The notes beneath the pieces were generated by a model that was given only the letters and a program-made list of their open reading frames with translations, ran no database searches and had not been told where the DNA came from. Of a stretch of 64,000 nt of DNA, positions 42,749 through 51,176 are shown piece after piece. Made by a program: the position numbers and the translations under genes. Source of the DNA: Streptomyces malachitofuscus. Its GTDB lineage: Bacteria > Actinomycetota > Actinomycetes > Streptomycetales > Streptomycetaceae. Positions within the stretch are counted from its first letter, which is position 1; every line of letters begins with the position of its first letter. The DNA is taken from contig NZ_BMUF01000003.1 in assembly GCF_014650055.1 (NCBI RefSeq), positions 434,001-498,000 of the forward strand, in the 5' to 3' direction.

Positions 42749-43309
42749 ATGATCAAGAACATGTCCCGTCGGGCCCGCGTCGTCACGGGCGGCACCGTCC
42801 TCGCCGCCGTAGCCGCCGGGGCCTTCGGCACGCTGTCCGCGAACGCCGCAGCCTCCGCAACCCCCGCAGCCCCCGCGGCCTCCGCGCGGCCGGCCGACAC
42901 GACCACCACCACGCACCTGACCACCGACGCCGCCACCGAGGCGGCCCGGGCGGCGCTGGCCGCAGCCCAGCAGGAGAACCAGCGGATCACCGTCGCCGTC
43001 GTCGACCGCAACGGCAACACGATCGTCACCCTGCGCGGAGACGGTGCCGGACCGCAGTCCTACGAGTCGGCCGAGCGCAAGGCGTACACCGCCGTCTCCT
43101 GGAACGCCCCCACGTCCGAGCTGGCCGGGCGGCTGAAGAAGGCCCCGAATCTCAAGGACATCCCGGGGACGCTGTTCCTCGGCGGCGGCGTCCCGGTCAC
43201 CGCCGGGAACACGCCGATCGCCGGCATCGGCGTCGCGGGCGCGCCGTCCGGCGACCTGGACGAGAAGTTCGCCCGTGCGGGCGTCGAGGCCCTCGGCGAC
43301 ACCCGCTGA
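42749..43309 (+). CDS. hbpS: Secreted haem-binding sensor protein HbpS
   Basis: The 186-residue precursor has a signal peptide (about 1-34, ending SANAAA) and a GlcG/HbpS domain: AALAAAQQENQRITVAVVDR (core), RGDGAGPQSYESAERKAYTA, SWNAPTSELAGRL, DIPGTLFLGGGVPV and GVAGAPSGDLDEKFARAG. This closely resembles Streptomyces HbpS, which binds and degrades haem and modulates SenS. GAGGAG lies 8 bases before ATG 42749. The gene is divergent from senS across a 281-bp region with no clear palindrome. Confidence 0.9.
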   Translation: MIKNMSRRARVVTGGTVLAAVAAGAFGTLSANAAASATPAAPAASARPADTTTTTHLTTDAATEAARAALAAAQQENQRITVAVVDRNGNTIVTLRGDGAGPQSYESAERKAYTAVSWNAPTSELAGRLKKAPNLKDIPGTLFLGGGVPVTAGNTPIAGIGVAGAPSGDLDEKFARAGVEALGDTR

Positions 43310-43321
43310 GGTTCGCCCGGC

Positions 43322-43340
43322 GCACGGTGACGGGCCGTGC
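43322..43340. terminator. Hairpin between hbpS and the convergent DHFR-fold gene
   Basis: GCACGG-N7-CCGTGC lies 12 bases after the hbpS stop. Confidence 0.5.
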
Positions 43341-43347
43341 CGCAGGG

Positions 43348-43926
43348 TCACCCATGCAGGGTGGGCCGGTAGACGAGCTCCTGGACGCGTCCGTCGAGCG
43401 TCCGGTGATCGATCAGCTCGAGGTCGAAGTCCTCCGCCCCCTCGAAGATCCGGTCCAGCCCCGTCCGGCCGGTGATCACGGGGAAGAGGGTCACCTGGAC
43501 GCGGTCGACCAGGCCGGCGGCCAGCAGCGCCCGGTTCATGGACAGGCTGCCGTGCGAACGCAACGGCACCTCGGACTCCTCCTTGAGCCGGGCGACGACG
43601 TCGACGGCGTCACCGCTCACCACGCTCGCCGTCGGCCACACGGGGGACGTCTCCAGCGTGGTCGACACCACCGTCGCCGGTAGGTTCCGCATCCGGGTGA
43701 CCCATGGATCGCGTACGTCGGAGTCCTCGGTGCTCTCGGCCAGCATCCGCGTGAAGGCCCGATAGGTGTTGGCCCCGAAGACCATCCGCTGCTCCTCGCT
43801 GTACTGAGAGAGGCGGTGCTCGAGCAACTCGGGCCCCTGCTTGCCCCAGTAGCCGGACCAGTCGCCGCCGGCGGCGCCGTAGCCGTCGAGGCTGGAAAAG
43901 ACATCGAAGGTGTAGGTCGCGGTCAC
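43348..43926 (-). CDS. Dihydrofolate-reductase-fold protein (RibD C-terminal family)
   Basis: The 192-residue protein begins MTATYTFDVFSSLDGYG and has a long central part with SHGSLSMNRALLAAGLVDRVQVTLFPVITGRTG (key part GLVDRVQVTLFP), the RibD-C pattern. Such proteins bind NADPH. GTG 43926 has GAGGAG upstream. It is convergent with hbpS. A relative lies at 7096-7710 but the two share only the fold motifs. Confidence 0.88.
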   Translation of the reverse strand: MTATYTFDVFSSLDGYGAAGGDWSGYWGKQGPELLEHRLSQYSEEQRMVFGANTYRAFTRMLAESTEDSDVRDPWVTRMRNLPATVVSTTLETSPVWPTASVVSGDAVDVVARLKEESEVPLRSHGSLSMNRALLAAGLVDRVQVTLFPVITGRTGLDRIFEGAEDFDLELIDHRTLDGRVQELVYRPTLHG

Positions 43927-43992
43927 AACGCTCTCCTCGCCCGTGGTCGATCGAGTACGTCACTACAGACTGCAGACCATGGCGGAAGTCAT

Positions 43993-44026
43993 CGCCACCG
44001 GACCGGTGAGGCCCGGTCCGGTGGCG
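43993..44026 (-). terminator. Hairpin terminator of the fused transporter/synthase gene
   Basis: CGCCACCGGACC at 43993-44004 and its exact complement at 44015-44026 form a 12-bp stem with a 10-base loop, 19 bases after the leftward stop. Confidence 0.75.
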
Positions 44027-44044
44027 GCACGACCGGAAGAGGCG

Positions 44045-45580
44045 TCACCGGCCGCTCTGCGGGCCGTAGGGCTGGAGGAGCTGGTCGACGGGCGCGTAGT
44101 CGTCGGAGAGCACCGGGGCGTCACCGGTCCAGGACGTGAGGTCGCCTCCGGCGGCGACCGTCCACCCGGTCCGCCGGGCGTCCAGCGCGTTCTGGAGCGT
44201 GGACCGGTCCACTGCCCGGTCGGAGGCGATCACCACCAGATTGCCGCCCTCGGGAGCGGTGGCCGGGTCCAGACCGAGGTCGGCGGGTTCGCCGAGCACG
44301 GCGACATGCTCGAAGATCTCGCCCAGAGTGGCCGCCTCGGCCCGTGCGAAGGCCAGATCACCGTGATCGATGAGGTTGGCGACGTACAGGCCGTCCTCGT
44401 CGAGCACCCGCCGTACGTCGGACATCGCTTCCACCGTGGTGAGGTGCCACGGGACGCTGACACCCCCGAACGCGTCACCGACGACGAGGTCCCGGCTGTC
44501 GGCGTCCAGTCGCCGCAGCCCCAGCCGGCCGTCCTCGGCACGTACGTCGATACCGGTCTCCGTTCCCAGGGCGAGTCGGTCGCGGTCGATGCGTACGACA
44601 CCGCTGTCGATCTCCGACACGGCACTGCGCGTTCCGGGCCGGGTGGCCGCGAGGTAACGGGGGAGGGTGAGCCCGCCGCCGCCCAGGTGGTGGGCGGTAA
44701 GAGGTTCACTACCGGGGAAGGCGGCGTCGACCACCGCCGCGATGGCACGTACGTAGGTGAATTCGAGGTGGGTGGGGTCGTCGATGTCGACATAGGAGTG
44801 CCGCACGCCGTCCAGCACGAGGGTGCGGCCGCCGGCCCGGTCGGGGTCGTCGACGACCCGTGCGCAGTGGTACTTGGTTTCGACGTCGCAGCCACCGGGA
44901 GCGACGGTGGTGGCGAGCCCGCCGGCGACGACCACGAGGGCCAGGGCGGGAGCGCCGCTCCAGCCGCGCGCCCGCCACTCCACCAGCGCCGAGCCGACCA
45001 CCAGCAGGGTGCCCAGACCGATCAGGATGCCGCTCACCGACAGCCGCGACACGAGGACGAAACCGGTGAACACGGTGCCGAAGATCGCCCCGGCGGTGCC
45101 GACGCCGGACAGCCGGCCGACGACGGTGCCGGTCTCGGCGAGGCTTGTGAGACGCAGCTTCGTCACGACCGGCGTCACCGCTGACAGCAGCGCGCCCGGC
45201 ACCAGGATGGTCATCGACGCGATCAGCAGCAGCGCGGCCGGCGCCCACTCCGCGGTGCTGCGGAGCACCGCCGGGGTCAACGCGACGACCGCTCCCGACA
45301 CCCCGAGCGAGGGGCCCAGCAGCCGATGCGCATCGACGTGGTCCGCGATGCGCCCGCCCAGCCAGGATCCCAGGGCGATCGCGGTGAGCGCGATGCTGAT
45401 CACCAGGGTGCTGGTCTCGAGGGTGAGGCCGAGGTAGGGGGCCAGCAGCCGCAGGGCGACGATCTCGACCACCAGGACCGCGGCCGAGGACCCGAACACG
45501 AGTACGGCTGCAACGCGGGGACCCGGGCCGTGTGCGCGAGGAGTGCCCTCGGCGAGAGGCGGGGATGACGATCCGGTCAC
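44045..45580 (-). CDS. Fused membrane protein-spermidine synthase-like protein
   Basis: The 511-residue protein has seven to eight membrane helices (about 25-240) and a C-terminal Rossmann domain like spermidine synthases: HHLGGGGLTLPRYLAATRPG, SEIDSGVVRIDRDRL, DLVVGDAFGGVSVPWHLTT and a closing SDDYAPVDQLL. These fused proteins are common in actinomycetes; whether they make polyamines is unknown. GTG 45580 fits the AAGGA site 8 bases before it; an ATG at 45589 is an alternative. It stands alone. Confidence 0.88.
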   Translation of the reverse strand: MTGSSSPPLAEGTPRAHGPGPRVAAVLVFGSSAAVLVVEIVALRLLAPYLGLTLETSTLVISIALTAIALGSWLGGRIADHVDAHRLLGPSLGVSGAVVALTPAVLRSTAEWAPAALLLIASMTILVPGALLSAVTPVVTKLRLTSLAETGTVVGRLSGVGTAGAIFGTVFTGFVLVSRLSVSGILIGLGTLLVVGSALVEWRARGWSGAPALALVVVAGGLATTVAPGGCDVETKYHCARVVDDPDRAGGRTLVLDGVRHSYVDIDDPTHLEFTYVRAIAAVVDAAFPGSEPLTAHHLGGGGLTLPRYLAATRPGTRSAVSEIDSGVVRIDRDRLALGTETGIDVRAEDGRLGLRRLDADSRDLVVGDAFGGVSVPWHLTTVEAMSDVRRVLDEDGLYVANLIDHGDLAFARAEAATLGEIFEHVAVLGEPADLGLDPATAPEGGNLVVIASDRAVDRSTLQNALDARRTGWTVAAGGDLTSWTGDAPVLSDDYAPVDQLLQPYGPQSGR

Positions 45581-45645
45581 GGGCGACATCCTTGCACGCG
45601 ACGCGCCAACCGAGCGATACCGCGCAAATGTCCGAGCCGGGCCGG

Positions 45646-45659
45646 GCAACAACCGTTGC
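45646..45659. promoter_or_regulatory. Possible operator GCAAC-N4-GTTGC
   Basis: A 5-bp inverted repeat in the 227-bp divergent gap between the fused synthase gene and the SRPBCC gene. No regulator gene is adjacent. Confidence 0.35.
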
Positions 45660-45807
45660 ACGGCCACCACTTCACACATCCCGGAACAGGACACGGTCGG
45701 TGATCTTTCACATCCGGATTCCCGGGTACTCGACGCCCTGCACGGACACCGAGGGCGGCGCGTCGCACGCGTCCGGCCCCGAGAGAGAAGCAGACCAGGA
45801 GGGATCA

Positions 45808-46281
45808 ATGAGCACGGTCAAGGAAACGGTCGACGTGGAGGTCCCGCTGCGCAGGGCGTACGACCAGTGGACGCAGTTCGAGGACTTCCCGCGGTTCATG
45901 GAAGGGGTCGAGGAGGTCACGCAACTCGACGACCGGCACAACCACTGGACCACCAGCATCGGTGGCGTACGGCGCGAGTTCGACACGGAGATCGTCGACC
46001 AGCTCGTGGACGATCGCGTGACCTGGCGCTCCATCGGCGGGGAGGTCCAGCAGCGCGGCTCGGTGCGGTTCGAGCCGCTGGACGACACGCGTACCCGCGT
46101 GGAGCTGACGATGGACGTCGAGCCCACCGGCGTCGCGGAGAAGGGCGCGGACGCTCTGGGGCTGATCGACCGGCGGGTCAAGGGGGACCTGCGCCGGTTC
46201 AAGGACTATGTGGAGAGCGGCGGCAGCACCGGCGGCTGGCGGGGACGGATCCGGCCGGAGGACCCGGGCACCGGCCACTGA
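45808..46281 (+). CDS. SRPBCC (polyketide cyclase/START-like) protein
   Basis: The 157-residue protein has the helix-grip pattern DVEVPLRRAYDQWTQFEDFPRFM, then VTWRSIGGEVQQRGSVRFEPLDDTRTRVELTM (central VTWRSIGGEVQQRG). Such folds bind hydrophobic ligands. AGGAGGGATCA gives a strong ribosome site before ATG 45808. It is followed by a 16-bp terminator. A stress role has been proposed for related cyclase/dehydrase proteins; nothing here confirms it. Confidence 0.9.
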   Translation: MSTVKETVDVEVPLRRAYDQWTQFEDFPRFMEGVEEVTQLDDRHNHWTTSIGGVRREFDTEIVDQLVDDRVTWRSIGGEVQQRGSVRFEPLDDTRTRVELTMDVEPTGVAEKGADALGLIDRRVKGDLRRFKDYVESGGSTGGWRGRIRPEDPGTGH

Positions 46282-46290
46282 CGTGTGCGT

Positions 46291-46326
46291 GGGGAGAAGC
46301 CCGGCCGCTCGGCCGGACTTCTCCCC
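46291..46326. terminator. Bidirectional terminator, 16-bp stem
   Basis: GGGGAGAAGCCCGGCC pairs with its partner at 46311-46326 around a 4-base loop, with one mismatch that is G.U in the leftward RNA. It separates convergent genes. Confidence 0.85.
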
Positions 46327-46332
46327 GACGCG

Positions 46333-46719
46333 TCAAGCGGTGCCGGCTGAGCCGTCCTGGTCGACCCGGTAACCGGGCACCGAGGGCCAGCGGACCGTCA
46401 GGACCACCGACTCCTCCTCCGCGAACCAGGAGTGGTCGACGCCTCGGCCCCACACGACATAGTCGCCCTGTTCGGCCAGGACCACACTGCGCCCGGGCAG
46501 TTCCACGCGGAAGCGACCGCTGATGAGGACCTGAAGCGCGGTGCGCTCCTCACCGGTCACCCACCGCGCCCTCGCATCGCCCTTCGGGTGGACGCCCCAC
46601 TTGATCTCGACGTCCTCGCTGTGCCGAGGATCGGCGACATCCTTGAAGTGCCCCAGCAGCCATCCCCGGTCCAATGCCGCGTCCTTGCCCGCGTTGCCCA
46701 CATACACACCGTGCGTCAT
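46333..46719 (-). CDS. Small cupin-like protein
   Basis: The 128-residue protein starts MTHGVYVGNAGKDAALDRGW and has a cupin-like core (VEIKWGVHPKGDARARWV, LISGRFRVELPGRSVVLAEQ, then VDHSWFAEEES). Similar Streptomyces proteins have been loosely called signal peptidases, but no Ser-Lys dyad or membrane helix is seen, so cupin is the better reading. It may bind a metal by the scattered His residues. It is downstream of the GH92 gene end by about 100 bases in the opposite sense of transcription start. Confidence 0.75.
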   Translation of the reverse strand: MTHGVYVGNAGKDAALDRGWLLGHFKDVADPRHSEDVEIKWGVHPKGDARARWVTGEERTALQVLISGRFRVELPGRSVVLAEQGDYVVWGRGVDHSWFAEEESVVLTVRWPSVPGYRVDQDGSAGTA

Positions 46720-46815
46720 GGCCCGAAAGCTAGCAGGACAGGGCAGCGTGACCATGACGGTCACGCTGCCCTTCGAGCGGCCCGCCTCACGGTCGAGAGG
46801 CGAGGGACGACGCGT

Positions 46816-49800
46816 CTACGAGTCCTGCTGGAGGGTGATCGCGTAGATCTGCACCCGGGGATCGTTCCGCAGGCCGACGGAGCGCACCGTCTTCGAGTCG
46901 TCGAGGTCGGCCGAGGAACCGAACAGACGCACCGGCGGGCCGTCCACGCCCTGTCCGCGCTTGATCCGGTGCGGCATCTCCAGGGCCACGGAGCTGCCCT
47001 GAGGCGCCGATCCCGCCCAGTCGCCCACGGTGACCGGCAGTTCGGCGGTGGTCCCGTCGGTGTAGCGGACGGTGAGCGTGGTCGTCACGGGGCCGTGGTG
47101 GGACGCGGCGACCAGGCGCAGCGCGCCGTACGAGCCGGCCGGGAGCAGCAGGGCCTGTCCGCGGGCCTCGACGAAGTTCGCGGCCGTACCGGACGGATCG
47201 GGAGCGTGGTAGGTGACACCGTCCCACTCGACCGGACCGGCCGCGGGCAGCAGCTCACCGTCGTAGCTCCATCCCCCTCCGTCGAAGTCGCCCTCGTCGG
47301 AAGCCGCGACGGTCGCGGTGCCGTCGTGGTTCACCTCCTTGCCGAGGTCCACGGCACATCCCTCGTCGACGCCCGCCGCGCAGCGTGCCGCGTCGCGGAC
47401 CTCGATGGTCGCGGTCCGTTCCACGCTCTTCACGCCCCGCGCGGTCGCGGCGATCCGCACGGTGTACTTACCGGGCGCGGTTCTGGCGGGCACCGTCACG
47501 TCGACCGCCGCGGTCCGCTGCACCGGAAGCCGATGGGACGTGAGGGAGAAGGACCCGGACGTCTTCACCTTCCAGCCGCCGGGAGCCTCGGCGGCGACGC
47601 CCACCCGCAGTGTGCCGGGGGACTGGCCCAGCACATCCAGCTTCAGGCGGACGCTCTGCGCGCTGTCGGCCGCCGGCACCACATCCGCGGCGGTGCGGAG
47701 CGACGCGTCGAGGTGACGACGGGAATCGGCCGGCGCGCGGTTCACGGACGGCGGCTCCGCACCCCTGCCCGTGCCCCACGCCGACGGCTTGTCGGCCATC
47801 TCGAAGGAGAGCTTCCCGCCCTTGGCGACCGCGTCCCAGTCCAGCCAGGTGGTGCGCAGGTTCTTCCCGCCGAACTCGGCCCGCTCGACGTAGCGTTGCC
47901 TGTCGCTCGCGCCCGGCGCCCTGACGGTCAGGGTGCCACCCTGCTGCCTGCCGTACGCCCCGATGCGGATGTCCGCCGACGGGAACTGCGGGCTGGAGAC
48001 GGCGAGGAAGTCGGCGCCGTTCGTGGTCGGGTACAGGCCGAGGGAGGAGAAGACGTACCAGGCGGACATGGTCCCCAGGTCGTCGTTGCCCGTCATGCCG
48101 TCGGGCCCGTCCGTGAAGAGGGTCATCGCGGCACGGACCACGGTGGCGGTCTTCGCGGGAGCACCGGCCCACAGATACATGTAGGGCGAGTGCAGGTCGG
48201 GCTCGTTGTTCGGGTTGTAGGTCGGCTTCCCGTAGTAGTCGTACGGGGCCGAGATCCAGTCCTCCCGGGCGGTCTTCGCCGGGTCCTCGAGGAGCTTGTC
48301 GTACACGAAGAAGTCGTCGAGCCGCTTCTCCGTGGCCCGCCTGCCGCCCATCAGGGAGACCAGCCCGGCCGGGTCCTGGGGCACCAGCCACTGGTACTGG
48401 TAGGCGCCGCCCTCGTGGAACTGGTGGCCCGCCTCGACGGGGTCGTAGGGGGTCACCCAGGTGCCGTCGGTGGTGCGCGGCCGGAACTGCTGGACGGAGG
48501 AGTCCCACAGGTTGCGGTACCACTGGCCGCGCGCGGCGAACAGGCGGGCGTCCGCGGTGTGTCCGAGCCCCTTGGCCATCAGCGCCAGCGAGGCGTCCGC
48601 CGCCGCGTACTCCAGCGTCGCCGAGGCGGGGTGCTTGCAGTCGTTGTCACCGCCCTTGTCCGCGCAGTCCTCACCGAGTCCGAGCCCGCTGGGTATGTAG
48701 CCGCGCTCCGAGTAATGCTCGATCCCCGCACGCCCGTTGTAGGGGGAGTCGTCCGGTGGCGTACGGAGGGCGTTCTTCCTGAGGAGCGCGTACGCCTCCT
48801 CCTCGTGGCCGGCGAGCAGCCCCTTCGACCACGCCTCGACCAGGAAGGGGGTCACCGGATCGCCGGTCATGATGTTGGTCTCGCTGTTGGCGAGCGACCA
48901 GCGCGGCAGCCAGCCGCCGTCCCGTCCGATCGCGACGACCGACAGTGCGACATCGCGGGCGACCTCGGGCTGCAGCATCTGCAGCAGTTGGTTCTGCGGC
49001 CGGTGGGTGTCCCACAGCGACAGGTTCTGGTACGGCGTGAACCCGGACGCGGTGTGCGTCTGGCCGTCGAAGCCCGCGTACCGGCCGTCGACGTCCCCGG
49101 CGAGGTTCGGGTGCAGTTGTGCGTGGTAGAGGGCCGTGTAGAAGGCGCGCTGCCGCTCGGCCGACCCGCCGCCGATCCTGACGGCGGCGAGCTGCCGCTC
49201 CCAGGTCGCCCGCAGCGCCGCGCGCGTGGCGTCGAAGTCGTACGAGTCCTCCGTCTCGGCCTCGAGGTTCTTCCGCGCGCCCTCGATACCCGTGTAGGAC
49301 AGCCCCACCTTGACGACGACGTCACGGTCGGTTCCGGCGTCGAACGTCACCCAGGCGCCGTTCCCGCCCTCGCCGGCGGCGTCCCGCTCACCGGGGGAGG
49401 GAGTGTTACCGCGCCATGTGCCGTGCTCGGCGAACGGGCGGTCGAAGGTCGCGGTGAAGTAGACGGTGTGCCGGTCCTTGCCCGCGCAGAAGTTGCCCGC
49501 CTCGACACGGCCCTCGACCGTCCGGTCGCCGACGACGTGGACCTCCGAGTCGTACACCCGCTGGTTGGCCTTGCCCGTGTTGAACAGGACGTTGGCCCGG
49601 TCGGTGGCGGGGAAGGTGTAGCGCTGCCATCCCGTGCGGGGCGTGGCGGTCAGCTCGGCGTCGATGTCGTACGTCTTCAACCCGACACGGTAGTAACCGG
49701 GTTCGGCGTCCTCGTCGTCGTGCGAGTAGGTGGAGCGGTAGTCGTCGGAGTTGACGCTGTCGACGGCTCCGGTCGTGGGCATGAGCGGCAGTTCGCCCAT

Positions 49801-50109
49801 CACGGAGCAGCCGACGCCGGAGAGATGGGTCTGGCTGAATCCGTGGATCCTGTCCTGCTGGTAGTCGTAGCCTCCCTGGCCGCCGGTGTCCGGACTCACC
49901 TGCACCATGCCGAAAGGAGCACTCGCGCCGGGGAAGGTGTTGCCGAAGTTCTGCGTACCGATGAACGGATTGACCAACGAGGTGAGTTGGGGAGCGGCCG
50001 CGGGAGCCTGGGCGACGGCCGGCACCGGGCTCAGGGCGCCGCCGGCCACGACCAGGGCGGCGAGCAGAGTCGACGCGCGACTGCGCCATCGGTGGAAGGG
50101 TCTGTGCAT
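46816..50109 (-). CDS. Secreted GH92 alpha-mannosidase
   Basis: The 1097-residue precursor has a signal peptide (1-33) and GH92 motifs: SLVNPFIGTQNFGNTFPGAS at about 44-63, FSQTHLSGVGC, WDTHRPQNQLLQ, and GNDDLGTMSAWYVFSSLGLYP with the catalytic acid region near residue 685. GH92 enzymes are calcium-dependent exo-alpha-mannosidases that trim N-glycans and mannans. After about residue 790 a NEW3-like beta domain and another beta domain (about 920-1097) follow. A LacI-type palindrome lies 71-84 bases upstream. No other glycan-degrading gene is adjacent. Confidence 0.95.
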   Translation of the reverse strand: MHRPFHRWRSRASTLLAALVVAGGALSPVPAVAQAPAAAPQLTSLVNPFIGTQNFGNTFPGASAPFGMVQVSPDTGGQGGYDYQQDRIHGFSQTHLSGVGCSVMGELPLMPTTGAVDSVNSDDYRSTYSHDDEDAEPGYYRVGLKTYDIDAELTATPRTGWQRYTFPATDRANVLFNTGKANQRVYDSEVHVVGDRTVEGRVEAGNFCAGKDRHTVYFTATFDRPFAEHGTWRGNTPSPGERDAAGEGGNGAWVTFDAGTDRDVVVKVGLSYTGIEGARKNLEAETEDSYDFDATRAALRATWERQLAAVRIGGGSAERQRAFYTALYHAQLHPNLAGDVDGRYAGFDGQTHTASGFTPYQNLSLWDTHRPQNQLLQMLQPEVARDVALSVVAIGRDGGWLPRWSLANSETNIMTGDPVTPFLVEAWSKGLLAGHEEEAYALLRKNALRTPPDDSPYNGRAGIEHYSERGYIPSGLGLGEDCADKGGDNDCKHPASATLEYAAADASLALMAKGLGHTADARLFAARGQWYRNLWDSSVQQFRPRTTDGTWVTPYDPVEAGHQFHEGGAYQYQWLVPQDPAGLVSLMGGRRATEKRLDDFFVYDKLLEDPAKTAREDWISAPYDYYGKPTYNPNNEPDLHSPYMYLWAGAPAKTATVVRAAMTLFTDGPDGMTGNDDLGTMSAWYVFSSLGLYPTTNGADFLAVSSPQFPSADIRIGAYGRQQGGTLTVRAPGASDRQRYVERAEFGGKNLRTTWLDWDAVAKGGKLSFEMADKPSAWGTGRGAEPPSVNRAPADSRRHLDASLRTAADVVPAADSAQSVRLKLDVLGQSPGTLRVGVAAEAPGGWKVKTSGSFSLTSHRLPVQRTAAVDVTVPARTAPGKYTVRIAATARGVKSVERTATIEVRDAARCAAGVDEGCAVDLGKEVNHDGTATVAASDEGDFDGGGWSYDGELLPAAGPVEWDGVTYHAPDPSGTAANFVEARGQALLLPAGSYGALRLVAASHHGPVTTTLTVRYTDGTTAELPVTVGDWAGSAPQGSSVALEMPHRIKRGQGVDGPPVRLFGSSADLDDSKTVRSVGLRNDPRVQIYAITLQQDS

Positions 50110-50179
50110 GGAGGCGGTCTCCTGTTCCCGTGTGATCAGGGGGCACCTGGCTGGATGGAAGCGGACTAGATCACGCGCG

Positions 50180-50193
50180 TGACATCGTTGTCA
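50180..50193. promoter_or_regulatory. LacI-type operator upstream of the GH92 gene
   Basis: TGACATCGTTGTCA differs at one position from the LacI-family palindrome TGACAACGTTGTCA found before many Streptomyces sugar genes. It lies in the 129-bp gap between the GH92 gene and the VOC gene. An overlapping TCACGCGCGTGA palindrome (50171-50182) adjoins it. Confidence 0.6.
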
Positions 50194-50226
50194 ATACTCG
50201 GAACAGCAGTTGCCCCGGGCAGCCGT

Positions 50227-50232
50227 TAGGGT
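50227..50232 (+). promoter_or_regulatory. Possible -10 box of a leaderless VOC transcript
   Basis: TAGGGT fits the -10 consensus TANNNT and ends 6 bases before GTG 50239. No ribosome site is present, so transcription may start at the GTG itself. The -35 region is weak. Confidence 0.4.
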
Positions 50233-50238
50233 GCGCCC

Positions 50239-50670
50239 GTGTCTTCGATCAAGCAGGTCCAAGTGACGTTCGACTGCGCCGAACCCGAGCGTCTCGCCCG
50301 CTTCTGGTGCGAGGTGCTCGGGTACGTCGTGTCGCCGCCACCGGCGGGGTTCGCCACGTGGGACGAGTTCGACCGCTCCCGGCCCGCCGAGGACCGGGGA
50401 TCGTGGTTCGCGTGCGGTGATCCTTCAGGCGTGGGTCCGCGGCTGTTCTTCCAGCGCGTTCCCGAAGGCAAGGTCGTCAAGAACCGGGTGCATCTCGATG
50501 TGCGGGTCGGCACCGGGCTCCTGGGCGAGGAACGCCTGGCCGCGCTCGAAGCCGAGTGCGCACGACTGATCCCGCTCGGCGCGGTACGCGTGCGGCTCCT
50601 GTACGACGGCGGCGACGACGCGTGCATCGTGATGCAGGACATCGAGGGCAACGAGTTCTGCCTCGACTGA
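50239..50670 (+). CDS. VOC (glyoxalase-like) family protein
   Basis: The 143-residue protein has the two-module VOC pattern: VQVTFDCAEPERLARFWCEVLGY, NRVHLDVRVG and VMQDIEGNEFCLD at the end. Members bind metals and act in ring opening, lactone or antibiotic-resistance reactions. No ribosome site precedes GTG 50239; a leaderless start is likely. It is divergent from GH92 and convergent with the gas-vesicle gene. Confidence 0.85.
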   Translation: MSSIKQVQVTFDCAEPERLARFWCEVLGYVVSPPPAGFATWDEFDRSRPAEDRGSWFACGDPSGVGPRLFFQRVPEGKVVKNRVHLDVRVGTGLLGEERLAALEAECARLIPLGAVRVRLLYDGGDDACIVMQDIEGNEFCLD

Positions 50671-50705
50671 GGGCGACCAGAGGATCGACCACATGCCGGA
50701 GTGAT

Positions 50706-50724
50706 GCCGGGACAGGGGCCCGGC
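50706..50724. terminator. Weak hairpin between VOC and Gvp genes
   Basis: GCCGGG-N7-CCCGGC lies between the convergent stops and touches the Gvp stop codon. Confidence 0.4.
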
Positions 50725-51089
50725 TACTTCCGCCGGGGTTCGTCGCGAGCCTGCTGAAAGGCCTCGGAGACGGTTTGCGCGGCACCGGACAGCAGTCCCT
50801 TGGCCACGCCTTGTGAGCCCGACTCCCGCATCTTGCCCGGGAGTTCGGTCAGCCCGGTGGGCTTGCGCGGTCCCGCCTCCAGATCCAGACGGTTGCACGC
50901 CTCGGCGAAGCGCAAGTAGGTGTCGACGCTCGCCACCACGATACGGATGTCGATCTTGAGTATCTCGATGCCGACCAGAGAAACCCGTACGAACGCGTCG
51001 ATCACCAGTCCCCGGTCGAGGATCAGCTCCAGGACGTCGTAGAGGCCGCTGGAGCCTCCTCCGCCACGCTGCTGCACCACCTGATTCAT
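50724..51089 (-). CDS. Gas-vesicle protein of the GvpA/GvpJ type, isolated
   Basis: The 121-residue protein carries a complete GvpA/J core: LYDVLELILDRGLVIDAFVR, then VSLVGIEILKIDIRIVVASV and DTYLRFAEACNRLDL. A C-terminal extension of about 45 residues (MRESGSQGVAKGLLSGAAQT) is unlike the short GvpA and more like GvpJ. No other gvp gene (F, G, K, L, O, S) is within the window; the neighbours are a VOC protein and a DUF5937 regulator. Without them vesicles would not form, so the protein may have another role or rely on a distant cluster. Confidence 0.9.
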   Translation of the reverse strand: MNQVVQQRGGGGSSGLYDVLELILDRGLVIDAFVRVSLVGIEILKIDIRIVVASVDTYLRFAEACNRLDLEAGPRKPTGLTELPGKMRESGSQGVAKGLLSGAAQTVSEAFQQARDEPRRK

Positions 51090-51176
51090 CGCGATCAGCC
51101 CCTTTCCCAGCCCTCGTGCCCGCTGGGTGCCCCTTCATGTCTCCTCCATGGCATCCGGGCGGGGCGGGAGAAAGGC

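Noticed and set aside
45724..45729. Sigma-B-like -10 (GGGTAC) before the SRPBCC gene
   Set aside because: The required GNNT at 14-16 bases upstream is absent, so the match is not enough for a promoter call.
46432..50169. Open frame of more than 1200 codons antisense to the GH92 gene
   Set aside because: Its translation is Gly/Val/Arg-rich without any recognisable domain, while the opposite strand has a complete GH92 protein.
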